A stretch of 64,000 nt of DNA from Leptasterias polaris (taxonomy: Eukaryota; Echinodermata; Asteroidea; Forcipulatida; Asteriidae). This document shows, in pieces, positions 1 to 12,700 of the stretch. Made by a program: the position numbers and the translations under genes. The stretch is taken from NCBI GenBank assembly GCA_037783415.1, contig JAZGTN010000074.1, forward strand, positions 744,001-808,000, written 5' to 3'. The notes under the pieces are model-generated. The model was not told the origin of the DNA and did no database searches. It saw only the letters and a program-made list of their open reading frames with translations. The first letter of the stretch is position 1, and every line of letters begins with the position of its first letter.

Positions 1-639
1 AACTGGGTCCCCACACCAGATTCTTTAGAAAAGGGAATAATAGAACAACAATAGGAAGTCCCCACAAAGCTGTGTGCACCGGGATAGGTACGCACGGCAG
101 ACACTGTGAGGATATGTGCGTCATGCACCCTGCGTCTTACACGCGAATATGCGCGTACGCACGGCAGACACTGTGAAAAAACGAACAAAATTGACTTTTC
201 TTCAACGTTGGGAGCTGCATTATTTCACAAAAATGACGGATTAATGAGGAATATATGACGTCCAAAACCCACCGCAGCAAAATGTATGCCGCCATGGAAT
301 GTGAATCTTGTGAAATTAGTTGCTTCTTGCAGGTAAGATTTGACTTATGAAGCTTTGAAATTTGTCCGCCCCAGAAACGTGCCCTAATATTTAGGACTCT
401 GTATCTGTGTACAGCACAGAGGAAGAGTCCTATATAGGGCTACCAACACCACTGCTTTATCATTTGGATTAGACCTCTGCATGGACAATTTTGTCTATAA
501 AAGTTGATTCAATTGAAACTTCCTCTTTTAAAGTTGTACGCATTGTTTTAATATTATGAAGTTTCAATTGAGGACAAAATCTTACTACATGTACATCATC
601 CAAAAAAATGCAAATCACACAATATTATTGTGCACTGAC

Positions 640-730
640 CTTGATGTTGCATAGAAGCTTGTGACTTGGTAGCCAAAGCTGGCATAGTAGGCATGCTCCA
701 TTACAGCCATTAGCTGAACTACATTATAGC
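640..730 (-). CDS. GBE1: GBE1 coding exon 6
   Basis: The acceptor TTGTTTGTAG precedes the exon and the donor GTCAGT follows it. The 91 bases encode [20 protein letters not shown] and then QVTSFYATS, a highly conserved segment of branching enzymes leading to GH13 conserved region I. It has no start codon, so it is invisible as a stand-alone reading frame. The next exon must lie before position 1; I searched 1-639 and found no continuation. Confidence 0.93.
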
Positions 731-3700
731 CTACAAACAAACATCAATCAACCAAAAATAATTCAGCTCTTTAATTTGATTTGCAGCATGAATTCTTGCA
801 TGTACATGTATGTACTAAGACAAGTAATTCAAATGTGATGTGTCAGAAAATGCAGGGCCAAATGCTGGAACAGCAGTGGTCTTATCAATTGATAAGTAGA
901 ACCAATATATATGCAGAGCAGTTTAGTACAGCATCAAATATCATAACAATTTCCTCAGATTATAACAAACAAACACAAGGCCTTTTCAAACTACAGAAAA
1001 TCGCTGTGCTAGACACGGGTTCGAACTGATTAATCTGAAATGACCTTTTTCACCATGTTCACACTACAATATTTCAACATGGTGTTGTCCAGAGTAGAGT
1101 GCTCAAATGGTCTTGAAACCAACCATGCTCAGGAGGAGGGTTGAGAGCTTTTGATCCGTGTTAAAAATTCTAACACGTGTCGAAAGTCACAGTGAACACC
1201 CCTGGGTTAATTTGTTACCCGAGTGGAGTGCGTGCATCATCAATAAGTAATTTTGTTTTAGTAGATTGAACAAGCGATGGGAGATTCATAGCAATCAGAT
1301 GTATCTTCACTTGTGATTAGAAAGGAGACCAAAGTTCTTGTAGTTTTCCAATTTTCATGCAGAAAAACAATGATTGAATGCAAACTGCAGTTAATACTAA
1401 CAAATCCAGACCACAATTATTTCTTATTTTGCAAGCTGGAGGCATCAGTGGAGTTGTAAAACCTGAAAACACTGTTGCTCAGTTCATAAACAAAAAACAA
1501 TCTACATTTATGAGTAAAACAAGAATGCAGTATGGTACATTGCAAACCAGTTGACTTTGACTAGACAGTAAATCTGCAAAGCCATACCGCACAGAGCGAC
1601 TTTAATTTACATACAATAGCGCGCAAAACAATTTTCCTATCGACTATCGAAATTCCTAAATAGTGTGTAACAAATATTCCCTTTGGCTGACTTTGCTATT
1701 CAATATAGGCAAAAGGCTTAATGGACTGGTTCTAAAAATCCTAATGTTCAATTGTAATAAACCTTTGATTATAGCAGTCTGGGGACAAAGAACAAAGGCT
1801 AGTGCACTTAACTTTGCTGCACGATGGGGAAACTCAACATTCCATGCAGCAAGCTTCGTTATTGCAAGGAGGAACAATTGGTTATTGCTTACAATTTGCA
1901 ATAATTTTTTAAGGGTACATAGATCAGACATAAACCAAAATTCGTCGGAGCTCTGTGCACCAGAACAGTGCAAGCAACCCAGAAAGCCTAGTTTATTTAT
2001 TTAAAGCAAATGTTGACACCCTTTTTCCACATTTTTGTTGAGTCCATTAGAAAATAAAAGTGGTATACATTCAATGGAATTGACCAAACCTTGTTTCTTG
2101 ATCCTAGGTAGCACATTATCAGTGAAGTTATCATAGCTTGACACCTCTCCTTTCCAAGACGCAATACCAATATGGGCCTCATATATCATCAGACCTGAGT
2201 CAACAAATACATTGGGATCATGTCAGTGCAAATTTTATGTATGTTCAGCCCTGTTATCTTGAAGAACTAGCGTTTTTTCCTACTGTTGGCGACACCCTTT
2301 ATGGTTCCCAGCAAAGACCCTTGAAAATGAAAAGAGAAATCAACACTGAAGTAACAGTGCCTAAGAAAACCAGTGTAAAACCAGTCCGTGTTGAACCAGA
2401 CTGGATGAAGGTTGTTTATTTTCATTGCTATGAATTTTCTATTGTCTTTTTTGGATCAAGTCTGCAGTGTGAAGCCAGTGCTGATTTTGATTCCTAGGCG
2501 CTTAGAGGGGCTTTTTTGTGAAACTCAGCATTGTTGCTCAGCGTGACACTGATGAAAATTTTTATTGAGTTTTAACCAGTTATATGTAATCATTGTGATA
2601 TGTGATTGCCCGAATAAATATTATTATTATTATTATTATTACACACTTGTTTATCTTTCTATAACAAAAGAACAATAATGTTAATTTCGCTTAAGTTGAT
2701 CTTTAAGCTATACGCAAAATGTTCCAACACCACATACTGCATTACATGTAAGCTGCGCGTCAAGTATGCTTGAAGAATTTTATAAAATTAATTATACTAA
2801 TAAGCCTACAAATGAAACAAGTTGAATTTGATTTCTTGTGAACCTTTTTTAAAAGAATGCTAGAATTTAAACATTGATATGGTTCTACTGTTATTTTTTG
2901 ATGCACCAGCATGAAAATGATTTACATTTAAACTGCAATTTATGCATTTCGTTTTTAATCGAACCGCGGCAACACAATTTTGACATTAAGACGTCCACAA
3001 TGCGAGCACCGACGATTTTCTGGCGAGTTGTGTCAAAGGCCACTACTTTTAGCCTCGTACAAAACATTTATTTTCCTTTTAATATAATCGCAACTGCGAT
3101 GACTTTAGTGAAACACAAAATCATCCACGTCGCAAGTGCGATGGATTTGCGGTTTGCGATGAGGTGCGATAGCGATGATTGCAAATGGGGATTTTAGTGA
3201 AATCGGCCCCAGTATCCAGTACATGACTTCCAGTACATTTTCAGACCAGTATCCAATATGTACATGACTTCGAGTACTGGTTATTTTTCAGTGGAGTATT
3301 GAGTACTGACTTTGAGTATTTTGCTAAATACAAGTTCCATCAAAATGGTGCTCTAGTAGACTTTGTCAGGTTAATAAAGAATAACTTTTACCTTCAGGAG
3401 GCTTTGGTTTGGGATGTTTAGCTTGGTATTGTTGATCTGCAGGGGGATTCCACCACACACTCTGAAACAACATTGTATCCTGACACTGCACAGCATAGTT
3501 TGACCAAGGACAGAGTCGATCAACCAATTCACCAGACTTGGTCTGAATCTGTAGCTGTTTGCAACAAAGAACTGATGATTACATTTTAACCTCTAAAAAT
3601 AGTACCGGTATAGGATTGGTAGAGGTGACAAAATGGTCACAGACAGTGTTCATGTTTTGTGTCATCAATCATGAACTAGATGTAACAAACCTGTGGAAAG

Positions 3701-6700
3701 TTTGGCTTCATCCCTTGTGTAAGTCAGGAGAAAATAGTTTTAAAATAATAAAAAATTTCAGCAAATTTTGGAAATCTGCTGTTGTATTTTTACGTTTGCA
3801 GATACAGTTTTCTTGAATATGGCTTCATTTATGGGGGAAACCCAGAAAATGGTTCTTGTAAGAACTGTTTAATCAGTAGAGCCTTCAGACAACAATGTTT
3901 TATATCAATTACCAATTCTGTTTATTACCTTTAATCTCTAAGGGGCACTTCTAAGGCACGTTGTTGAATGTATCATAGTACACTGTAAATCCACATCATA
4001 TTCGACAATCATCAATACAAGGTAAATATGTCAGAAATTAATTAAGCTACAAATGAAATACTGAACATTCTTCAATGCATGTGTTAACATCACATTAACC
4101 CTCAAATAGCACTTACCATGCTACACGCAAATTCAACGTAGGTCATTTACTCACTGAACAGGGCAGGGTAAAGTCACAGAGTTACATGTAATGCATTATC
4201 TGGAAGTCGTGAAATAACTTTCATTGTAATTATTTTTGTGTGTTACAAGTTTGGTTTATTTTTTTAGAGGATAAAATTATCTTTCAAATGATTCACACAT
4301 ATGTTTATTTACTTCTACTGAATTGAAGCTTTCAGATTGCAAATTTGAGGACACATCAACTAAATTAAAAAACTTTGAGTTTGCATTGCGTTAGCGTTAG
4401 TGTTTCACAGAAAGTTGTGCACACAACTTTTTCAACTATGCTGTCGTTTCAAACAAGAACAAAATGTTGACAAAGTGATTGAAATATATCAAAACATACC
4501 TTTGGAAATGAACAATTTTGTCTATATTAATTACATGTATAGATAACAATTAATTTCCTCTACAATGTAAATTCCTTTCAATAACGTGTGAAAAACATGG
4601 TGAAAGCCCAGCAAAACATTGTCGCTTTTGTAGTATACATTATAGTGCGTAAAGCATTGTATACAATACGGTACGCACTAAACAGAAAAAGCCAATACAC
4701 GTTGAATCCGACCTTTGAACCTTTGGAAGTAGATTACTTTTTTTTTTTTCAAAGGTGACCACATTATATTTTTAGACTTTCGCAGTCTTTAGATCACTCT
4801 CTTTCGACGGCTGTTTGGTGCGACCCACTAGCATGTGTAAAACCGAAGATACAAAGTGTTGTTTAATCTCAGGCGGTTTTGGGCGGTTTCGGGCGGTACA
4901 GTGACTAAATGACTAAAGGGTTAACAAGTAAAGAGTGAAAGTATTGTTTTGGGATTTTTTTTAGGTTTCAAATTTTGGCAAATGGTTATTGAGCGTATGG
5001 CCTTCCAACAAAAAAAGTTTGAATAGATTTTTGTTTATAGAAAGCCCGAAGGGTTGTGAGATCTTATCAGTGCCAAACCGCAGAGCTCACAGCGGGGAGT
5101 GTAAACAAACTCCAGGACAGTGTGGTCAAACACCGGGAACAATCCATCTCGACAAGAAAACCCAGACCGGGACAAATTTCCCGGAAATTACCAGAGAATA
5201 GTTTTTAAAAGGTGCCTAAGACAAAAAAGGGTGCAGAGCTGTAAACAACTACCAAGCTCTTTAATTTGTTGTCATTTGTAAAACCAAAATAAGACAAGCA
5301 GGCAGACTGACACAGGCAGACTGGGCCAGGCAGACTGGGCCAGGCAGACTGGGCCAGGCAGACTGCGACAGGCAGACTGCGACAGGCAGACTGCGACAGG
5401 CAGACTGCGACAGGCAGACTGCGACAGGCAGACTGCGACAGGCAGACTGCGACAGGCAGACTGCGACAGGCAGACTGCGACAGGCAGACTGCGACAGGCA
5501 GACTGCGACAGGCAGACTGCGACAGGCAGACTGCGACAGGCAGACTGCGACAGGCAGACTGCGACAGGCAGACTGCGACAGGCAGACTGCGACAGGCAGA
5601 CTGCGACAGGCAGACTGCGACAGGCAGACTGCGACAGGCAGACTGCGACAGGCAGACTGCGACAGGCAGACTGCGACAGGCAGACTGGGCCAGGCAGACT
5701 GGGCCAGGCAGACTGCGACAGGCAGACTGCGACAGGCAGACTGCGACAGGCAGACTGCGACAGGCAGACTGCGACAGGCAGACTGCGACAGGCAGACTGC
5801 GACAGGCAGACTGCGACAGGCAGACTGCGACAGGCAGACTGCGACAGGCAGACTGCAGGACAGGCAGACTGCAGGACAGGCAGACTGCAGGACAGGCAGA
5901 CTGCAGGACAGGCAGACTGCAGGACAGGCAGACTGGGCAAGGCAGACTGGGCAAGGCAGACTGGGCAAGGCAGACTGGGCCAGGCAGACTGGGCCAGGCA
6001 GACTGGGCCAGGCAGACTGGGCCAGGCAGACTGGGACAGGCAGACTGGGACAGGCAGACTGCGACAGGCAGACTGGGACAGGCAGACTGGGACAGGCAGA
6101 CTGGGACAGGCAGACTGGGACAGGCAGACTGGGACAGGCAGACTGGGACAGGCAGAGTGGGCCAGGCAGACTGGGCAAGGCAGACTGGGACAGGCAGACT
6201 GGGACAGGCAGACTAGGCCAGGCAGACTGAGCCAAGCAGACTGGGCCACGGAAGTAAAAATTGAAAGTACTGTTTTGGGATTTTGTTTCTGTTTCAAATT
6301 TAAGCACTGAAAAATAAAACTTCTTCACACTCTGAACCTTAAACAAATAAAAGTGTGCAGTCCTGTGAACAACAACCAAGCACTTTAATGGGCAAGGCAG
6401 ACTGGGCCAACCGGCTTTCCTCAAGTCAAAGCCACTACTTCTCAAGAGTGACTTTCACAACCGGCTTTCCTCACAGCCACTACTTCTCAAGAGTGACTTT
6501 CACAACCGGCTTTCCTCACAGCCACTACTTCTCAAGAGTGACTTTCACAACCGGCTTTCCTCACAGCCACTACTTCTCAAGAGTGACTTTCACAACCGGC
6601 TTTCCTCACAGCCACTACTTCTCAAGAGTGACTATCACAACCGGCTTTCCTCAAAGCCACTACTTCTCAACTGAAAACTATTTTTCCTCACAGTCATTAT

Positions 6701-9700
6701 TTTGGTTAATTTGGAGGATGTGTCCTTTGTCTAGGGAAGGATTAATACAGAAAAGTACATCTACATCTAGGAGCCAATGGAGAATTATTCCATGAAAAAA
6801 ACAATCAATCGTTTACTGAAAATGTATACCTTGAACAAAAATCCCAATTGCACACAACATCAGCCCTACCCAGGCCAGGACACTTCAAAATAAGTTCACT
6901 AAATCATACTCCTGTCAATCAAAATCTTACCAATACGAAGAAAATGAATTGATTTCCAAAAAGACTTAGAAATAGTTTATGTACAAAATTAAAAGGTTAT
7001 CAATTGAATACAACATGAATGTACTGTACCTTGATGATTGAGTTATGATCAATTGGACAAGATCCATCAGCTTTCGGTGGTAAAGTAATCTCCCATTTTC
7101 CATATCCAATACTCCGAAAAGCATGCTCTTTACTGCGCCATTTATCTAAAAATCAGTAAGTTACAAAAGTGCGCTTAATTCATATACATTGTAATAAAAC
7201 TGTACATACTACACATGTATTTAAAGATAGAGTCAACAAAGAAGCCCTATCTTCTTCTTTTTTTTAGATATTATGTTGTCAAAATGTACATACATGTACA
7301 TGTAGTTTAATAGAAATTGATTTATATATTTATCAGCTAATTGATCATCAGTAATTGCATTAGGTATGCAGCGATATAGGCTTGCGCGTGCAATGCGCTG
7401 CACTTGCTAGTGATAATTGATAGTGGTATGCGATGTAAAGAACGCTGTGTTAACATCGCGCACCTGCACCTTCCGCCGAATTATGGTTCATGAGTTATGA
7501 TTTTTACAAAAATTAAACTTTGATTTATTGTAATTCGATGCCTGATGACGTCATCATCACGTCATTAGGTCTGTGTCGTCTTGATACTGAGGTTCAACTA
7601 TCTGATGAGTTTCAATGTTCAAATAAATCTCAATCTTGAGTTATTCTGTAGATAAGTCCGAAAAAGATTTTATTAAGGAAAAAACAAAGGCGAACTTCGA
7701 CCTAGGGTAACGACCCTGAAGTTAAGGTCATACGATTTTGGCATTACCTTTTCAAATGTTGCCCCACTCTTGAACTATCATATGCCCAACTATGAACATC
7801 ATAGCTTTCAAATTCAGAAAGATACAGCAAATAGCAAATGGTCATTTTAAAACTTTAAAACCCTTGTAATTCGACACCTGATGACGTCATCATGACGACA
7901 TTGTTCAAGTGCCATCCTCATGTTATGGTTCAAGTATATGCCAAGTTTCAAGGTTCAACTAATTTTCAATTTTGAGTTAAACAACAGAGAAGAGTTGCGT
8001 GGAAGAAGAAGATTCTGAAGAAGAAAACTAGAGATTCAGTTTTTGTTAACTACAAGGTGTTCGTGGTGAGTGATTGAATGAATAGGTAACGTCATTATAC
8101 CTTATCAATCCAATTCCTGGTTCAGGAGTTATGAACTTTTCTAAAATTAAACATCAACTTCCGGTTTGGACCGGAAGTCAAGGTAAAATAGGGTCACATG
8201 TTGATTAGTTTATGAAGACCTTTCAGATGATGTATACATGTAGATTGAAAAAAATCCAATGTGTGGTTCAGAAATTATGATATTTTGAAATATAAAGTTT
8301 CAACTTCCAGTTTGAACCGGAAGTCAAGGTCAAATGAGGTCACACTTTATAGCGTTGGTTAAAAAAGTTTTAACTGATGATGTACAGAAAATAAACAACC
8401 AATGAGTGGTTCAAAAGTTAAGATTTTTTTCAAATAATAAAGTTTAACTTCCGGTATGAACTGGAAGGCACAATCAATAGAGGTCACGCTTGGTAGCGTT
8501 GGTGAAGTCTTTGAAGTCCTTTCTGTTGACTTATAGATGATAAAAATCAAATAAGTGGTTCAGGATTTATGATTTTTAAAACATTAAAAAGCAACTTGCA
8601 ACTTTAACCGGAAGTCAAGGTCAAACGGGGTCACATAATGTGTAGCGCATGATTAGTTTATTACGAACTTTCAGATGATGTATGAATTGTTAAAATCCAA
8701 AGTGTGGTTCAGCAGTTATGAATTTTTCAAATATTAGATGGACCACCTCTGGAATGCAATGCGAAACATATTCCTAAATGAACCTTTCTTCTAAGAGAAT
8801 ACGCTTGAGAAACATAATTTAAAGTTTGAGTGGCCAGGGCAAGGTTGTTTACACGTTAATACGCTATAATCGGTGCGTGTGATAGGTGCGTGTTATCGTC
8901 CTTTTTCGACCAGATGTAAAGGTAAAAATGTTGTTATGTCTGTGAAAAAGTTTGAGCAGGCTTAACGGTCTACACACTGATACAAAAATTATGCTGAAAT
9001 GATCAGTAGCTAAAAAGATATGAATATGATAAGATATTTTGAAATTTTCAACTTCCGGTTTGCACCGGAAGTCAGTTCAAATGTTGTAAAGGTTCTGTGT
9101 AGCATTTGTCAAGCTCTTAAAGACCTATCCGATGATGTGTAGATTGTACAAATCCATTCAGTGGTTGATGAGTTATAATTTTTTCAAGTATTAAAATTAA
9201 ATTCAATGTAATTTAATACCCGATGACGTCATCATGACATCATCAAGTGTGTGTCATCTTGATATCAAGGTCCAGCTATCTGACGAGTTTCAGTGTTCAA
9301 TTCAATCTCAATCTTGAGTTATTCCGTAGATAAGCTCAAACATGATTTATTAAGGAAAAACAACGAAGGTGAACTTCGACCTAGGGTAACGACCCAGAAG
9401 TTAAGGTCGTATGATTTTTTAAATGTTGCCCCAGTCTTGATCTATCAGATGCCCAACTATGAACATCTTAGCTTTCATATTCATTGAGATACAGCGAAAA
9501 GCAAATGGTCATTTTTCAACTTTAAAAACCTTGTAATTCGACACCTGATGACGTCATCATGACGTTATGACAACTGTGCCGTCTTCATATTGAGGTTCAA
9601 TTATCTGATGAGTTTCAAGGTTCAATTTAGTTTCAATATTGAGTTATGTTGCCGAGAAGAGGAAGAAGATGGAAGAAGAAGATGGAAGAAAAAAACAAAA

Positions 9701-12700
9701 CAAAAAAACAATAGGTGTTCGTGCTGAATTGCACGAACACCTAATAATAAAATTGTATGTAGACCTAGATTCCAAATTATACCAACAGAACTCACTGAAA
9801 TCTCCTCTCAGATAAACAGCCTGTGCAGATGGAGCCCACTCCCTGCATACAATACCGCCCTCTGTGGTTTGATGCAAGCCATAATACTTGTAGCCTGTGG
9901 TGAACTGATCTAGACCTCCTTCCTCAACCTCTATACGTTTCAGTCGATCTTGCAGGCAACTATACCTGTGGTGATAACAATGTACACACTTTAAAAATTC
10001 TTTTTTTTTCACATGCATTTGTGAAACTGGAAATGAACTTTCAAGAATGTCCACAATTCACTGCATGTTTTGTTTTTATTCACAAAGTACTTCATATGAC
10101 AACTTCAAGTATCACAGCTGTTTATATGCAATGCTCAAAGTCTTCTCCAAAAGGCCAAACTGTTCTGCAGTAAACAAGGCTAATGATGATCGGAGCCATA
10201 CCAAAGGGCACAAACATCTATATCTTTGTACTGTATGTCATTTAGGTAGCACAGACAGCCTGCAAGCAATAAAGGACAGATAACAATGAAACACATAATG
10301 TAAAATCTGTAAAACATGTTTGGAATTGTCCAGTCATTTGAGTTTCTTTCCCTGTCCTCCCCCCAATGGAAAAACCAATCAATCAAAATTGAATGCCTAC
10401 AAAATGTTACTTCCAATCCATTTCTTCCCATTATTATACATGATGTACATGTAGGTTGTCTTAAATCTTTATTTCTACTTTTTATGAGTCCTGTACTCGG
10501 TCTTTCTGGAAGTGGAACTCTGTGCCTTAAACAAATTTGCCAATGCTAGACAAAGCGCTACGGCACAGTTCAGGCACACATGTGTGACATTTACATTGTC
10601 ACAAAGTGACCCATCTGGAAGCGTAGTATTTTTGTGTAGTGACCTACATGTACATGTATTGCAGTCAGCCGGCCATGGCTTGATTCTTCTGGCATGCAGA
10701 TCTTTTGGCACGCTGGACATCTTTGCGTGTGCCACCACCCTCGGACATATGTTCCCAGAGTACTGCCTTTGTTACCTCTAAACTTGATTATTGCAATAGT
10801 TTGCTTGTTGGTCTGCCCGAGTTCGAATTGAGGAAATTACAGGTAATTCAAAATTCAAAATTCAGCTGCATGCCTTGTCACTAGAATTAAAAAATTTGAG
10901 CATATTACTCCAGTGTTGAAAAGTTTACATTGGCTTCCAGTAAATAAGCGTTTAGAATTAAACATTTTGTGTCTTGTCTACAAGATTTTAAAGGGAATGG
11001 CTCCAGGATATCTTTGTGAGCTATTAAGTGTCAAATTTACTACACGCACTCTGCGGTCGACATCCTCTGGTGCGGTATTTTTACAGCAGCCACTTGGAAA
11101 AACTACTGGCGATCGATACTATGGCGATCGATCTTTCACAATATTTGCCCCCCGCTTGTGGAATGTACTGCCAATGGCAATCCGTTCTGCTGATACCATT
11201 GAACAATTTAAAACTTATTTGAAAACCCACCTTTTTAAGAATCACTTTTGTATAACTTAATATTGTTATTGTTATTGTCATTGTTAATAATCAATTTATC
11301 TGTATTTCTTAATAACTTATGGATTTTTATTGTACAGCGCTTTGTGATGTCTATGTGACATGGAAAGCGTTTTTTAAATAATAAATATTATTATTATTAT
11401 TATTATTATTATTACTGTACGCTCCCCCCATGGTGAACTGCCCTGTTTGCAATCAGCTACATGCCAGTGTCACAAACAATCCTTCTGCCAAGAGGATTTG
11501 AACTCCACCCGTCGAGTTGTCTGATCAAAAGTCAACTTGTCTTTGGTTGAACGGACAAGCCGTCGAGTTGTCTGACCTGTTGAGTTGTTTGACCCGTCGA
11601 GTTGTCAGACATCCGTTTGTCTGTAAGATAAAGTCATCTGGGAAGGGAAAATACCTTAGATGACAGATTGTCAGACTGACTGGCAGCTCATTGATGTAAA
11701 TCAGAAACAACAAGCCCAAGACCTTTCCTTGTGGAATTCCTAAGACAATACTCCAACATTATAATGTTTAAAAATATAAGTAAAATAAACATAAAACTTT
11801 TAAAAGCAATCAAAATGTATTCAATAAGGCCTATTATTCATGTACATGTGTAGGCCTTTGTTTGTTTTGATGCTTTATAAAACAAGAAACATAAAAAGAT
11901 ACAAAACAAAAAAGTATGTGAGAGTTGAAAGCAAATTTTTGTTTTCTTGAAACTTTTGCACAAATTTTAACAATTCCATTTTTCATTTGAAATTTATTGC
12001 ATAAATAAACAACATAAGGCGAAGTAACAAAAACACTTGCTGAGCCTTCCTGCCCGCTTCCTTTGGGGGGCCGCATGGATTTCATTTTTATTTTTACCAA
12101 TTCAAAATAACATTAAAGGCAAAGTATACCTTTGGTTTATCGAACCGTTTGATTGTTTAAAATCCTATACATAAATGTAGATCTTTTACAATAAAACTAA
12201 CTTGTGAAAATCTCACTTCGAAAAACGGGAGCGAACATGTCTACACAGGAAGAATATTCCCTATAGGAATACACATTCTCAGATTCAAATTTTGGGGCAT
12301 AAAACCTGATATCTTTTTCCATAACCACATTACTTCGAAGTGAAATGATTCTCAAAATGCTTTATACTATCAAAAGCTGCTGTACTTCTTAACACGTAAG
12401 TTTTTATTGCCGTTAATTTTCAAAGTCATTACCAGATGTATACACTTATACAGACCCTTTAAAAAAACATAACATTTCAAATAATCTAGGTGTATCAACA
12501 AATATAGGCCTATACATACATACTTGCAAGTCAGACCGGTATGGTTTAAAAAACTCATCGTTCAGTAGAAACAAATATATCACAAATTTTACACAATATC
12601 CCGACCTGGTGAAATTACCCCAAAACCAATTAAAATGGTTGTTCACAATTTTAAAAAGAATGGCGGCATCTTGAAAATAATATAATTTAACCCCCAAAAT

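Noticed and set aside
1..639. Next GBE1 exon before the left edge
   Set aside because: Minus strand scanned for the expected GTPEEL and DVVHSH motifs; none found, so the next exon is outside the window.
1656..2004. Antiparallel frames of 105 and 113 codons
   Set aside because: They mirror each other over the same bases, carry no motif and lie in a GBE1 intron.
5301..6248. CRISPR-like array
   Set aside because: Units are contiguous with no unique spacers, in an animal intron; it is a minisatellite. The same holds for 28597-28957.
5205..6445. Three overlapping minus-strand frames of 249-394 codons
   Set aside because: They are all reading frames of one 14-bp tandem repeat; the 14-residue periodic translation and openness in every frame follow from the unit lacking stops.
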